A stretch of 64,000 nucleotides of DNA from Ephemerocybe angulata (GCA_013368325.1 JAACJK010000163.1:2170001-2234000); one strand, 5' to 3'. Positions 1-11,584 are shown, counted from the stretch's first letter. Numbers and translations: made by a program. The notes: a model not told the origin generated them from the letters alone.

Positions 1-1343
1 CACCCATCAAACTCGGGCATGTCTGCTCCCACTGGAGAATCATTGCCGCGTCGACTCCCTCCCTATGGTGCACCATTGTTGCGAAGTCCTTAACCGTCAA
101 AGACCTTCCCATGCTTGAGACGTGGCTGGAACGGTCTTCGTATTTGCCCTTGGACGTGACATTCGAACAGCAACTCCCCGAACCACGACCTCGTCCTTAT
201 TGGTACCGTTCTGAGCCTGACGATGTCCTCGACATTTTATCAGCACTTTGTCGACACGCCTCTCGTTGGCGAAGCATCGATTTCTCCATCATCGGCGGGC
301 GCCCCTACTTCCTCCTCCTTCGGCTTCTGACGGGTATTGCGTTCACCCACCTCGTAAAGGTCAAGCTCAGCACCAGCGACTGCATAGCAACCTGGGAGTC
401 ACAACTGTGGGGTATCTTGCTCGCCAATGCACCCATCCGGATAGTCCAGTGGGGAAGGCATAAGTTCGGTCACCGATCCACCCTCGACTCCTCCCTCCCT
501 ATCCCTTGGGCAGCACTCACGACCGTTGGATTCACGAGGATCCGGCCATCCATCCTTCTCACCATCCTGTCCCAAATGCGATTCCTGGACTCACTTTCCG
601 TATACGAGGGATTCGATGAAGAAGGCGTAGCGCCGTGGTTAAGCAGGATCCTCCACCTCCCCAAGTTAACAAGGCTTTCCCTCATTCTTGAATTCGGCCA
701 ATCTCCGTTCGTCTTCCTCGACAACATCGCGGCACCATCCCTATCCTACCTGGCCGTGTCTCCCTTCGACAGCACCGTCACACACATAAGCCAACACTGG
801 AGTTACCCTCAGGCTTGGCCTGAACTCGCCGATTTCTTGGCACGCTCTGAGTGTCGTCCACTCGAGCTTGCATGGACGTTCTATGGTGGTGGATATACCA
901 CCTCTCCTGGATTGCTATTCGAAAACTTGGAAGTTGCTTCAGAGCACATCGCGTTTTGGGTCCAGGATCTTACCATTCGTCATGTGGGCTCGAACAAGTA
1001 TGACACGCCGTACGAAGAGGATCTCAAGAACTGGCTTACGCATGCGGTAGCGAAATCCTTTTCCATGGGCTACTGTCGTGTTGAAGACCTTCCCCTCGGT
1101 CGCCGCTGCCCCTTCCTGATAATTCAGAGGCGCTCGCACGACGACGGCCGCCCCCGCTTTCCTGACCTCCGTAGCCTTAACCTCATCAGCATTGCGCCCT
1201 GGAATGTCGACGACAGCTCTTTGCAATTGCTCCCATTTCTTCACGCTCGACCTCAGATGGAAAGGTTGAAGGTGTGGCGCCGTGACAAAGACTGGGACGA
1301 CAAAAACCTCAGGTGGAATATGTATCGTAAGATAACTACATAG
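1..1343 (+). CDS. F-box/LRR-like protein, 5' end outside window
   Basis: The frame is open from position 3, so the gene enters the window from the left. The first visible residues (PIKLGHVCSHWR, then PSLW) are the post-F-box segment typical of basidiomycete F-box proteins, where 'L.HVC..WR.....P.LW' follows the F-box helix. The rest is a 400-residue region rich in leucine (LPKLTRLSLIL and similar) that would form irregular LRR-type repeats for substrate binding in an SCF ubiquitin ligase. The F-box itself lies upstream and is not visible. No intron is needed. The stop is TAG at 1341-1343. It is related to, but clearly diverged from, the other F-box genes here, and it has no convergent membrane-protein partner. 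The family call is firm; the substrate is unknown. Confidence 0.85.
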   Translation, partial: PIKLGHVCSHWRIIAASTPSLWCTIVAKSLTVKDLPMLETWLERSSYLPLDVTFEQQLPEPRPRPYWYRSEPDDVLDILSALCRHASRWRSIDFSIIGGRPYFLLLRLLTGIAFTHLVKVKLSTSDCIATWESQLWGILLANAPIRIVQWGRHKFGHRSTLDSSLPIPWAALTTVGFTRIRPSILLTILSQMRFLDSLSVYEGFDEEGVAPWLSRILHLPKLTRLSLILEFGQSPFVFLDNIAAPSLSYLAVSPFDSTVTHISQHWSYPQAWPELADFLARSECRPLELAWTFYGGGYTTSPGLLFENLEVASEHIAFWVQDLTIRHVGSNKYDTPYEEDLKNWLTHAVAKSFSMGYCRVEDLPLGRRCPFLIIQRRSHDDGRPRFPDLRSLNLISIAPWNVDDSSLQLLPFLHARPQMERLKVWRRDKDWDDKNLRWNMYRKITT

Positions 1344-1976
1344 ATAGTATGAATCGGTGTGGACCGCCAATTTCATCGCCCTTCTTGGTTATCTTTGACT
1401 TCCTCCTTCTCTTCAAGATTGGAAGGCATTGTGGGTCCCAAACAAGTCTGGAAATACATCTTTGGTTTTGTTAGGTTCGGGAGGCTAAAGCCTCCGTCGC
1501 GGAAGAACACTGTTCGGCCTTCGTTCGAGCTCGCTCCTGGCGACCTTGTATTCCATCTTCTCAGCATCGACAGTTCAATATCCCCCTGTTCTTGTTCTCC
1601 TCACTTCTCGACCCCACCCTTCTGCCTTTAAACACAAACGAAGCGATATACAAAGTAATGGAGTCTTATACGTGACTCGTTTCTGTTGGAAACGGGCTGG
1701 AAATTTTGTTTAATCGCAGTAATGCAATAGCAACGATCTGGAGACCTTATCCTCCGAGTGCACGGGGAATTTAGAGACGGTTACGAGCCGTAAATGGGTA
1801 AGAGATATATTAGTGATGCAGCGCGTCTTTGTTTTGCTGACTCGACTCGACCTTCCCCTTCCTACTCTGGTAATCTGACTCTGGCAGTCAGCGCAGCACC
1901 CCACGCTCTATTCGATCCAGGTGCGTCGTTCGACTTTAAGCTTTCCACAATGTTCTAAATATCCTGTAGCAATACC
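1344..1976. other. Intergenic, no gene seen
   Basis: These 633 bp lie between two same-strand F-box genes and carry only short unsupported reading frames. They should hold the 3' UTR of the first gene and the promoter of the second. I see no repeat or clear TATA box. Confidence 0.5.
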
Positions 1977-3545
1977 ATGTCTCTTCATGTGGGATGGAAT
2001 TATAGCGCCCCAGCGCACGAATGCCACGATGTGGTCATGCAGGACGCGCCGTGCTGGAGACCAAGCAGCTCCCTCCTCAGGGCTGGTCGCCAACTCTCAG
2101 ACTGGATTCTAGGAATATCGCCTCCAGTCTCACCGCCCACCCCATACACCAGGTTCCTTCCGCTCTCAAAGGAACACGAGTGCGCCTGGCCGGAACCAAG
2201 AATTCCATCCACGTTTCATGCCCCTCCCCATCATCCTTCATATATCCAATCCCTGCCCCAAGAACTGCTGGAAGAAATTTTCCGAGAATATATCCACAGC
2301 CCATCCGCATCGTCGCTTTCATCCGGACGATCTCTAACGGGATCCTACCAGCGCATCGTTTCCCACCTCGGGGCAAACACCACTCCAATGCTGCTCGCTC
2401 ACGTATGTCCCTCCTGGAGGGCAGTCGTTCTTTCATACCCGGCACTATGGTCAAGGCTTTGCGTCTTTCATGCCCATGCGGCCGACTTCCCTCTCCTCGA
2501 GTTTTGGTTGGCTCGAATATCGAACTCGCCACTGGACCTCACGATCGTGCAACGATACAAACGCGTTGGAGAGTTGGTGGATCACGATACCCCCCAGATA
2601 CTGGCTATGACGCTACGGCATGCTTCTCTAAGAAGCGTCTCATTGCAGCTAGACGTCGATATGGAACACCTTTTCGGAGGGACCACCGACTCTATCGCTC
2701 CCTCGCTCGAACAGTTTCAACTCAATCTGATGAACTGGTCGCCAGAGGGCTGCGGTGTTCTCTCTCAGCTCCTCTTGGCGTCCCCAACTCTTCACACAGC
2801 GCGCTGGGGGTCCACGTGCGGAGAGATCTATGGCCACTTCGACACTCTTTGGTCAACCCTATCTACCATCGAACTCGGACACATCGGATTGTCCGATCTT
2901 TTCACCCATCTCCCGCAAATGCTAGCGCTCCAGTCACTGCGAATAGACGACCTCGACATCGATTGCAGCGCCCTGGGAAGTGAACACCTCGCCTCCATCA
3001 ACCTTCCTCATCTCACGACACTTTCCTTCGGGTTCTACAGCAACCTTTGCCCCCTTCTCGACTCTCTTCTCCTACCCTCCCTCACCAACCTGTCCCTCGG
3101 CCACGGATTTGGTTTGGGCATTCCTGAAGGTAGAGGCTGGCCATCCCTCGAGAAGCTCGTGGAACGTTCACACTGCCGTCTGTTGTCTTTCGACTGGTCC
3201 CGCCGGCGGATGGAAGAGGATGTGATGGTCCGTCTATTTAACCACGCCTCAGACCATATTTTCCCCGAGTTAGAGTATCTTAGAATCTGCTCGCCTGTCG
3301 GTGATCAGTTTGTCAGTGCTTTGACGCTGGGGGGAGATTCCGCCAGGCTTCCTTGCCTTACCTCTCTTGCACTGCGTAGTTGCAGAGCCCGCGACGCGAC
3401 ACTAATTTCCATGGTGTTGTCACGACCCCTCCTTCAAGATCTCCATGTCAAGATCAAATGCTCGCTTTATCCTACCGAATCGTCTTCTGCACTGTATCAG
3501 CAATTGACCGCTTGCAGGCCTGGGAGATTCTTCATCGAACTTTAA
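1977..3545 (+). CDS. F-box protein (522 aa), single exon
   Basis: The N-terminus has a 25-residue leader (MSLHVGWN...VVMQDAP) shared with the two F-box genes at 9825 and 12674, which fixes the start. A canonical F-box follows at about residues 89-160 (YIQSLPQELLEEIFREYI, then HVCPSWRAVVLSYPALW). After that come about 350 residues of leucine-rich, LRR-like sequence. By family it should bind Skp1 through the F-box and recruit substrate with the C-terminus. No introns are needed. It converges on the membrane/LRR-like gene at 4104-6410, and low-complexity CTAC/GACTAC DNA separates the two. It is the more divergent member of a three-gene set. The F-box call is certain; the target is unknown. Confidence 0.93.
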   Translation: MSLHVGWNYSAPAHECHDVVMQDAPCWRPSSSLLRAGRQLSDWILGISPPVSPPTPYTRFLPLSKEHECAWPEPRIPSTFHAPPHHPSYIQSLPQELLEEIFREYIHSPSASSLSSGRSLTGSYQRIVSHLGANTTPMLLAHVCPSWRAVVLSYPALWSRLCVFHAHAADFPLLEFWLARISNSPLDLTIVQRYKRVGELVDHDTPQILAMTLRHASLRSVSLQLDVDMEHLFGGTTDSIAPSLEQFQLNLMNWSPEGCGVLSQLLLASPTLHTARWGSTCGEIYGHFDTLWSTLSTIELGHIGLSDLFTHLPQMLALQSLRIDDLDIDCSALGSEHLASINLPHLTTLSFGFYSNLCPLLDSLLLPSLTNLSLGHGFGLGIPEGRGWPSLEKLVERSHCRLLSFDWSRRRMEEDVMVRLFNHASDHIFPELEYLRICSPVGDQFVSALTLGGDSARLPCLTSLALRSCRARDATLISMVLSRPLLQDLHVKIKCSLYPTESSSALYQQLTACRPGRFFIEL

Positions 3546-3739
3546 TTGGACGATTACCAGCCTATCATCCTATTATGTAGATACCAAATAAACTATCTTC
3601 AGCCAAGTACAGGTGACCAAGTGGGGAGTCCAGAGGAAAGAGGAAGGAGAGGTCGACGTAAGAGTATAATGAGAAAGGAGAAAGGAGAAAGGGAGCCCTT
3701 CAGCCAAGTACAGAGGGGGATCGAAAAGGGGGTGATGGA

Positions 3740-3945
3740 TGGACGGCGATGGGGCGAGGAGAGAGGCTACTATCTACCGACTACTCTATCTACTGACTAC
3801 GGCATTTAGTTGTTTCTACACTGCAAAATGCAGCGGGGAGGAAAAAGATACTATCTACTGACTACTCTATCTACTGACTACGACGTTTAGGATGGGGGAA
3901 GGGGAACTATCTACTGACTACTGACTACGACGTTTAGTGCTGCTG
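3740..3945. repeat. CTATCTACTGACTAC low-complexity spacer
   Basis: Imperfect copies of 'ctatctactgactac(g)' and 'gactacgacgtttag' lie between the convergent genes ending at 3545 and 4104. The same repeat type fills the equivalent convergent spacers at 11438-11560 and 14262-14395, so it is a conserved part of this gene pair. The 3546-4103 spacer holds no other feature. Confidence 0.85.
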
Positions 3946-4103
3946 ATAAAAGCAACATGATAAGGCTATCACTGCCGGGTGCGACCAGAGTGAGATCGAC
4001 GCCGACTAAGCCTGCAACACCCTTCGCAATGTGCGAGGTGATGTGGACGACAACTTGAACGAAAGCGAAGTCGTTTGGTAATATGTGCGCGCAGGGCCGC
4101 GCT

Positions 4104-6410
4104 CTATCTTCGCCAGGTACGACCAAAGTCAGTATGCACCCCTGCGCTCCTCATCGCCTCTTGCAAGTTCGAGAAAATCCAGGGTGGGACGTTGGCTCGA
4201 AGTTGGAAGATTTGCGGTTTGGGGGATGGTCTGAACGTGTTCGCGGCGAGGAAGTCGAAATCCGTCGAAGATGCGCGGCCGAGGAGTCGCAAGGAAAGGT
4301 GGGAGAGGGATTCAAATCGGACCTCATCGAATAGAGTGTCAAGTGGGACATGCGAGGTCAGCTTCAGGGTCGTCAAGTTCATCACTTTGATGACAGTCCC
4401 GTCGTGTGCTTCCTCTTCCTCCAAGATCGAAGGAGCGATCGCCAACTCCTCAGGCGTGATCTGCTGGACCTCCAAGCTCTCCAAGAACACGGACATCGAG
4501 ATGATCGAAATCACGTCGTTCAAGCTAACATTGCATCCATGGATCGAGAGATGGGTCAACGCCGTCGACAGGGCACACGAAAGCGCCTCAGGCACCTGCT
4601 CGCTCTCCCCCTTCCACCCCATCCGATGGGTCACAACTCCAGGCTGAGACGCCCCCACTTTCGGCTGCCAAATGATCCTCCCATCCTGCGCGTCCACCCG
4701 CGGAACGGGGTTCGCGAAGATATCCCGCATCTGCATCTCCTGCTCCTCCAACGCCTGTCTATGGACGAAGGCGGCCTCGGCAGCGTCCATCATCTCCTCC
4801 GCCTCCGGTGAGGATCCAGTCAGAGTGTACCTGAAGAACGACTGCAGCTTGGCAAAGCCGTTGCTCAGCGCGTCTCGGGCGGCTTGGAACTGGATCTCGA
4901 TGAAGGGCATGATGATGGCGCTGGACTCCAAGGACGAATGGGGCGTGTTGCTCGGGGAGGTGTCGTTCGCTCGGCTGTCCTGGAGGGATCTGCGGTTCCA
5001 GTGCTCAGCTTCTCCTTGAAGGGACACCTGTTGTGGTGGGGCGAACCTGGAGTGCGAGTGCGAGTGGGAGGGACCGGCGATGGCGTTGCGGTGGGTGTTC
5101 AGGTGCTCCAGCTGGCCTGCGAGGTGGCGGCGACGGACGGGCGCTTTGGGTGCGGAGGGGGCTGGGTTTGAGGGGGGTGCGGCGGACGGTTGGTGAGATG
5201 CGAAGGGGGCAGGTCCGAGGGGGGGAGCGTTCTGGCTGGCCCACCAGGCTTGGATTCCAGAGATGAGGCCGAGGGTGGGGAGCATCAGAGTGGAGAGCGT
5301 GATAGAGATGGTGCTGAGGGCCGAGGTGAGGCGAAACCAGAAAGTGGGGGTGGGTTCAGGCTGCCTTCGCCTGGGTTGGACGTTGTAGCGCTCGACTGGG
5401 GTGTCGCCGGTGAGGTCGATGTAGACTCTTGGCTGGGGTGCAGGTGCCCTCGCGGCTGGACGAGGGTTGGCACCATGTTCTGGGTTGCGTCTTGGGATGA
5501 GGGGGTTGGGTAGGTTGGCTAGAAAGTTGAAGTCAGTTCAGCTGTTACATGGCAGATCTGATAGTGTGGTACGTACGATTACTGTAGATGATGGTGTCCG
5601 GGCTTTGGAAGACGATGTTATTGCTCCTGGCTCTCTTCCGAGGGGGTGGTTTCCGCTTTTCGATCCATTCGGTGTAGCTTGTTGTGATGTATTGCACGAT
5701 GGCATTCGCCGAAGAGCAAAGCACGGAGTAGAGGTAGGGCAGGGAGACTTTGTACAAAGCGTAGAACATCGCGCTGAGGATCACGAGGAGCTGAAGGCAG
5801 GAGCCTTGGTCTTCTTCTTCTTCGTCGTCGTCCTCGTGGGCTTGCGGTGCGAGCTGATCCTCCTCCTCGGTGTCTTGGTAGTGACGCTGACGGGGCGTGT
5901 AGAAGTGCTCCTGAGGCGGGATGCTGCTGTCGTCGATGTATCTGTAAGATCCTGTATGGGGCCCCTGCGACTGGTGGCGATACCGTGACCTTGGACGCGT
6001 CGAACGCGTTTCAAAGCTTCGACAGGGATCGTTGGGTGGTTTGGTGCCTGAATAGCTATGAGTTGGCCTGCAATTCGGGATAGAAATGTGGTACTCACCA
6101 TGTGCAAATTCTACTCCCCTGCTCCTCACGGGGTTCCTACTGATCCACGAATAATCTTGGGAGGGGAGGCCAGCCTCGGCAAGGCGTTCCTTGAGACTGG
6201 ACCCCTGTTTAATTTTGAGTACACCGCGTCGCTGACCTATAGCTAGGAGAAGAGGGGCCAGTTAATCAGTGTTATGCAGGAGAGGAAGGCGCGACAGTAC
6301 ATACCAGGCGCGCGGTGATTGTCGTTCACGATATAGGTGTGGTTCTCGGCGGGCTTGCGGGCGTTGCCTGTCGCAGCGCGCTGAGTGGGTGCTTTTGCTG
6401 AAAAACGCAT
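4104..6410 (-). CDS. Membrane-anchored LRR-like protein, copy 1 (728 aa)
   Basis: Family not recognised. The exons, in transcript order, are 6305-6410, 5577-6242 and 4104-5518. The introns are 62 and 58 nt, with GTATGT and GTACGT donors. The exons sum to 2,187 nt in one frame. The start ATG at 6410 opens MRFSAKAPTQ. Exon 2 carries an acidic run (DDDEEEEDQ) followed by a hydrophobic segment (LLVILSAMFYALYKV...YSVL) likely to span a membrane. Exon 3 adds a second hydrophobic stretch and a conserved block (IEIQFQAARDALSNGFAKL). It ends in LRR-like sequence (SMSVFLESLEV) resembling that of the neighbouring F-box proteins. The paralogue at 14389-16496 has a 58-nt intron at the equivalent site. It faces the F-box gene at 1977-3545. 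Confidence 0.8.
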
Positions 6411-7547
6411 GGTGTAGGTTCGACTGTAGACGATTGGTGTATGGATCGTGTCGATGCTGGGTTGTTCTTCGTCGAGACGGGGGTGGGCCACTCGATGTAA
6501 TCGGATGTACGATGTGGGCAGAGGCAAAAAGTGGGGGGTGTTGGTGGGCCCTGCTGGGCTGGCTGGGGGGTATATATGGGCTCGTGGCAAAGCACAGGGC
6601 TTTGAACAGACAAAGAGCTGAACAGCGCCTAGGTGGTAAGAATGAAAGCGGTGGTGTCGTCCAAACCGCATTGGCAGCTCGGACACAGTCTCTGCCTGCA
6701 GGCTTATTGTTTGCTTCTCGGCAATCAAATACGTTTACCCCACTTAAGCCCCGCAGGGATTGAGCCTTTCAAGAGCCTTTGCTTTGCCTGTGCTCGTTGT
6801 TATCAATGGTCGTTGTCCGTGGATTATAGAAGCTGTAAACTCATGATCTCCAATGAGAAGCTAGCCGAGGCTGTTGGAGCGCGTCTTTGTCCAACAATGG
6901 TCAATCGCGCGCCTGAATCCTTGGAACAGCAGGTAGACTTACTTGGATCCTGTCATCCATTCTTCTATCATCATTCCACACCCCGACGATTATCTGAAAA
7001 GATCTTAGATAGGAACAGTGCAACGTTTTCGACGTTCGTCTTCGCGTTCGTCGTTGTTGGAAGAACGGCCGGAGGCAGTACCATGCCTGATAGATAGGGG
7101 CTCGGCATCGGAGTCCGAATGCGGCTGCCATCATTCTCTGGCGGCATTTCCCGACGCCGCCGACGGCTTTGGCTTTGTCCATTGCTATCGGGAGCCCTCT
7201 GACCGCTCGGGCAGGACTATAAGGACTGTCGGGAGAATAGATCTGAGAAGGAAAGGACAGAAAAGTGGACAGAAATGCGGTGTGGGCGAGAATCCATGGA
7301 AAAGAGCCTTCCCGAACACGACAGCTAAACGCGTCGCGTCGCGCTTTAAATTGATTTCAACGATATCCAGAAGCCGGCAGCATTTGAAACAGCGTACATC
7401 CATCACCTTGTGAGTAACGTCTCCGCGAGCGTCGCCAGCACACTACTCTCTCTTGTCTAGAACGCTTTCCACCTTTTTGTCGCCGTTAGCCCAACCGCCA
7501 CTCTGCTGTTGCTGTTTAGCCAAAGGGAGATACAGAAGGTCGGGTCG
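6411..7547. other. Divergent intergenic region
   Basis: About 1.1 kb separates the divergent starts at 6410 (minus) and 7548 (plus). A TATATA stretch at 6571-6577 lies about 160 bp upstream of the minus-strand ATG. Upstream non-coding or short coding exons of the kinase gene at 7548 could lie at 7400-7530, where acceptor-like TCTAG and TTTAG sites occur. I could not prove any. Confidence 0.4.
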
Positions 7548-8831
7548 ATGGAGAGCTTAGACATGATGTTCGACGTCTCATATAATGCGAAAGCGAATCT
7601 CGTCATTCGGCTTGCAGACTATGCTTCGGGGATGACCACTGGGATGTCCAGCTCTTTTGACCCTACAGGCCTGACGGTCACCGGTACTTTCCTCCCGTGA
7701 ATTCAATTCATTGAACATTTCTGACAGACGTTCCTCCCCCAGGATACAGGCAGGATCTAGACGGCTATGTCCAAAGATATCCGACTCAGGAGTCGGACCA
7801 TCCAGCTGCTATGAAGCTGTCTTGGAGCGCGAAGAGTAGGCCTCGCGAGAAGGCGCCCGAGCGGTTCGTCATCGGCTTGAGGCAGAATGCTATTCGGCAA
7901 GACTGCAAGGCAAATAGGGTGGCTGCGCGAGATCCCGTCCTCGTTCTCTTGCCTACGTTCAAACCGATCGCGACCGTAACCTCTATGTTAGAGATGGAAC
8001 TTCTAAATGCTTTTCTTGCTTTGATATACGGTAAGTGGTAAAGTCGTTCGAATGTGTTTTGGAAACTCAACAGGGTGTGTCTGCCTAGGTCATGCCATCC
8101 TTTGGTCTATCGGAGTTGAACATGGCGACATCAGCGAGGGGAATCTCATGTTCGACGACAAGAACAAGGAGCCCAAACTATGCGACTTTGACCTTGCCCA
8201 TGTCAGAGGCCGAGATCACCCTTCTGGCTACTCGAATACCGGGACCTGGGCCTTCATGGCTATGGAATTGCTTACCCAAGATGCCATGGATGGACTGGTA
8301 CCCCGGCTCTATCGACATGACTTTGAGTCCTTCATCGCCGTCCTCGTCTGGGTGGTCTTTCGTTACCGTGATGGGAAACTGGTCCCCGACCCACCGCTGG
8401 AGGAATGGGTCCAGAATCAATTCGAAATGTGCGGGGTCAAGCGCAAGCGAACCTTCGACCATATCAGCAATCGATCACTCGCCGGCCCAACGGCGTTGTC
8501 TCCAGCCATGTGGGGAGTCATCGTTAACGCGGTCTCAAAGCTGCGCCGGTTCATCGATACACGTCGAGCACTTGCAAGTGCGTACGAGGACGAGGCGAGA
8601 ACTGGAGCGTCAAAGAGGCGGGCTTCCGCCCGGGAAGCCCCTTCGTTAGTGATGTTGAAGGAAGAGATGAAGGGATACGATGGTCTGATTTTCTTAGACA
8701 AAGTCCTTGACATGCGGTTGTTTTCATTCGACGGGAGCGATGGAGGATTCTTCGCCGACTTGTTAGATACCCACATCGACGACTTGAAGAAGCCAACAGT
8801 TGCTTCCATGCCTCTCTACTATATCACGTAG
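7548..8831 (+). CDS. FunK1 fungal kinase-like protein, copy 1 (388 aa)
   Basis: The exons are 7548-7683, 7743-8030 and 8089-8831, summing to 1,167 nt. The kinase fold shows a beta-3-like lysine (AMKLSW), a catalytic loop VEHGDISEGNLMF and a CDFDLA metal-binding motif, then GTWAFMAMELL and RHDFESFIAVLVW. These are hallmarks of the FunK1 family. The loop reads HGD instead of the HRD of copy 2, and DFD replaces DFG, so catalysis may be altered. The protein is short for the family, and the stretch between the lysine and the loop is reduced compared with copies 2 and 3. The intron before the HGD loop sits at the same phase-1 position (LIY/GHAILW) in all three copies. The 5' end is uncertain: the first donor (7684) was chosen because only it keeps frame in copies 1 and 2. 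Confidence 0.78.
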
Positions 8832-9824
8832 TAGGCTTCGTTTCCCTGCTCTAACACTATGATCATTGATACTTACTACACTTTTGAGACCCTGCGTCCA
8901 ATCCCTCTGGGTCGACTTATCTCGCTTCTTTCGTTGCCTTTCTTCTGGGTGCAGCCGTAATTGGACATGAGCACCGACACAGATAAGCGCCCAAGCCAAC
9001 CGCTAAATCGTCTTTGAAGCACCCCATTTCAACTGTTAGCCTGAAAGAGTTTTGCTGTGCCTAATGTATTTAGCTGTACTGTCTGACTCTGGATGATTTT
9101 TCTCCTTCGTGTCTCCAGCTCGAGTCTATTCACGGGTACAGGCGGGTGTTAGTAAGGGATGCGAGGAAGTGAGTACTTCTTTATTGTGCACCTAATACTC
9201 GCTTGATAGTTACACTATAAATGTATGGTCCTCTACTTTAGAGCCTGAATACGCTCGAATTACTCCCAGCGCAGTCCACAAAGTGCTGGACAAATGCTGG
9301 AGCGCGTGCTAATGAGCCTGGCGCCAGGTGCAATAAGGTGGCGGTGTTGCCCGTGGGAGCAAAGCTTCCAGAACGGGTTCCAGAGAATCCGACGCGCTCT
9401 TGACGACCTTGTCCTCTGTACTGGCACCATCTTTCTTCTGTTCTATCGAAAATGAGGCCTTCTACTTCCACAGTACAAACCAAATGCTCTGCGGGGTAAC
9501 CCATAGGTCTTGTACTCCTGGGCGGGACGACGCGGAATCACGAAATGGCTGGAGCTCTAGTCATGGATTGGCAACGCTTCAAGATCATTGACATGCCTTC
9601 GCAGAGCAACGTACTGCGCCCTCCGAAGCGGCCACAAGGCGCTCTTGAATACTAGAAACAGCCCCCGACGATATGAGGGCGCCTTGTTTCCCTTCCAAGC
9701 TCCCCATTTCCTTCCCTCTCCTCCCAGACGACTCTGGTAGTCGCTGTAGTGCCTTGCTCAAACGTCTGCAAGGTATGGATCCACACTATCTCTGTGAACA
9801 GGAGCTTACCTTTACTCTAGCATC
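8832..9824. other. 5' flank of F-box gene; left edge of tandem duplication
   Basis: No gene is supported. From 9081 onward the sequence is repeated at 11943 and after, at roughly 90% identity by eye. The duplicated flank contains a short minus-strand open frame (9238-9504, again at 12064-12333) that I treat as accidental. Confidence 0.5.
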
Positions 9825-11387
9825 ATGTCTCTGCGCGTCGGATGGAACGATTACTCTCCGGCGGACGAGTCCCAGGACGTGGTCATGCAAGACGCGCCTT
9901 CGTGGAACCCAACCAGCGTCGTTCTCAAAGCTGGCCATGAACTCTCAGGCTGGCTCTTTGGGTCCTCCCCACCTGCGTCACCTACCTTCACCCCGAGAGG
10001 CTATCTACGATACGGCCACCCCATCCACTCCAACCCCATTCTCGGTTCCACCCCACCGTTCCTTCGTCATGACGTACCCCCGACCTTCATAAACAATCTC
10101 CCCCAAGAGCTCCTGGAGAAGATCTTTTGGGAATACGTTCACGGCACAACCAGGGGTGGAGGCCGCTCCTCCCTTCCCTTACAAGGATCTTACCATCGTA
10201 TCCTTTCCCGCCGAGGGGCTGTCACCACTCCGATCTCCCTCAGCCACGTCTGCTCCTCTTGGCGACGCGTAGTCACCTCTTACCCATCCCTATGGGCAAG
10301 AGTTTGTATCTCGCGAGCCGAAGCACACGACATCCCATTACTCGAATACTGGCTCGCCCGCTCCACCACCTGCCCATTGGACGTGACGGTCATCCAACGG
10401 TACAAGGGCTATGAGGAGGTGGTGGATCCCATTACCATCGAAATCATCTCAGCCCTGGCGCGACATTCCTCACGGTGGCGAAAACTCAGTCTGCAGCTCC
10501 AGCCGAATATGGAGACCCCGTTCCTTTCCCTTTCCCCCAGTTTAACCCTCCCTTTGCTGGAAGAGTTCGATCTGAACCTCAACACCTGGTCGGCAAAAGG
10601 ATGGCTCTACATATCCGAAATCATGACCAACGGCCCCAGGGTTCGATCTGGTGCCTGGAATATGGCGTTGCAACACCCGGGCACGTCGTATCAGTCCCTC
10701 TCCACCATTCGTATTGGGACGATCTTCCTGGCCGATCTCATCCCTTCCCTCTCCCAGATGATGCATGTTCAGTCATTAACCATCGATGATCTTGCCACGA
10801 GCTATGGACCCCCGCCGCCCGCTACACTTTCCGCGAAATTCTCTCTGATCGTGCTCCCCAACCTTTCTACACTGACGCTCGGTCGGTATCCGGATATCTC
10901 GATTCTTTTCAACTCGGTGTCTCTTCCATCCTTGACAGAGTTATACTTGGGCTTAGGCTTCGGGTTCGAGATATCCGCAGCAACGGGCGTCCTCGCATTT
11001 GCAAGGCTGGTTGAACGATCCGGGTGCTGTATTAGGTCATTAACCTGGGCAGATGCCTCTGGTGACCAAGCCCTTCCACTCTTCTCTAGACTTGGAGATC
11101 GTGCCCTCAACCTAGTTCACCTCTGTCTGCGCGGGCGAACGAGCGATTCCACCTTGGCGCTCTTGACGTTGGGAGAAGAAAACAATCTTTTCCCCTCACT
11201 CCAATCATTGGAGCTTCCCGCTTGCGAGGGGTCAGCCGAGGCTCTCGGAACCATGATATCATCGAGGCCAAGTTTGAGGGAGCTCGATGTGGCGATTCTG
11301 AGCATGGACATATTGAAAAGGCCTTCCTTGTTTGTTCCCTACCAACAACTCGTTGCCTCGAAGCCAGGGTTTTCTATAGGATATTGA
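9825..11387 (+). CDS. F-box protein, tandem copy A (520 aa)
   Basis: Single-exon F-box gene with the family leader (MSLRVGWNDYSP...VVMQDAPSWNP). The F-box is at about residues 85-155 (FINNLPQELLEKIFWEYV ... HVCSSWRRVVTSYPSLW). An LRR-like C-terminus ends in SKPGFSIGY. It is the duplicate of the gene at 12674-14236. The first 370 residues of the two are almost identical, while residues of about 380-500, the presumed substrate-binding end, differ at many positions. Its convergent partner survives only as a 3' fragment (11585-11942). The predicted role is substrate receptor of an SCF ubiquitin ligase; the substrate is unknown. Confidence 0.93.
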   Translation: MSLRVGWNDYSPADESQDVVMQDAPSWNPTSVVLKAGHELSGWLFGSSPPASPTFTPRGYLRYGHPIHSNPILGSTPPFLRHDVPPTFINNLPQELLEKIFWEYVHGTTRGGGRSSLPLQGSYHRILSRRGAVTTPISLSHVCSSWRRVVTSYPSLWARVCISRAEAHDIPLLEYWLARSTTCPLDVTVIQRYKGYEEVVDPITIEIISALARHSSRWRKLSLQLQPNMETPFLSLSPSLTLPLLEEFDLNLNTWSAKGWLYISEIMTNGPRVRSGAWNMALQHPGTSYQSLSTIRIGTIFLADLIPSLSQMMHVQSLTIDDLATSYGPPPPATLSAKFSLIVLPNLSTLTLGRYPDISILFNSVSLPSLTELYLGLGFGFEISAATGVLAFARLVERSGCCIRSLTWADASGDQALPLFSRLGDRALNLVHLCLRGRTSDSTLALLTLGEENNLFPSLQSLELPACEGSAEALGTMISSRPSLRELDVAILSMDILKRPSLFVPYQQLVASKPGFSIGY

Positions 11388-11437
11388 AGCTCTGCAAAGG
11401 CTTAAAGTCACAAGCCGGACTTTTGTTTTGCCTATCT

Positions 11438-11560
11438 ACTGACTACTATTCTACCTACGTTCTACCTACGTTCTACCTACGTCTACCTACAACTATCTAC
11501 AACTATCTATGTCTACCTACTGACTACTGACTACTGACTACGCTATCTACGATGTTTATT
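11438..11560. repeat. CTAC-type low-complexity spacer in unit A
   Basis: Runs of ctacctacgt, ctacaactat and ctactgacta lie between the F-box stop and the truncated convergent gene. They are homologous in position and type to 14262-14395, with different copy numbers. Confidence 0.85.
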
Positions 11561-11584
11561 TGGGGTTGGTTGGGCCGGGTGTGG

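Noticed and set aside
2021..2983. A 320-codon open frame overlapping the F-box gene at 1977
   Set aside because: It is out of frame with the recognised F-box sequence and rich in Arg/Ser/Pro, as expected of a shadow of GC-rich coding DNA.
3911..4126. An extra 3' exon for the membrane/LRR-like gene copy 1
   Set aside because: It would need a 36-nt intron with a weak donor. The simple stop at 4104 gives an ending similar in position to the paralogue.
6068..6098. A possible 31-nt intron (GTGAGT...TTGCAG) in the membrane/LRR-like gene copy 1
   Set aside because: Removing it shifts out of the frame that continues into the transmembrane exon and on to the stop at 4104. Reading through keeps the whole 728-codon model open.
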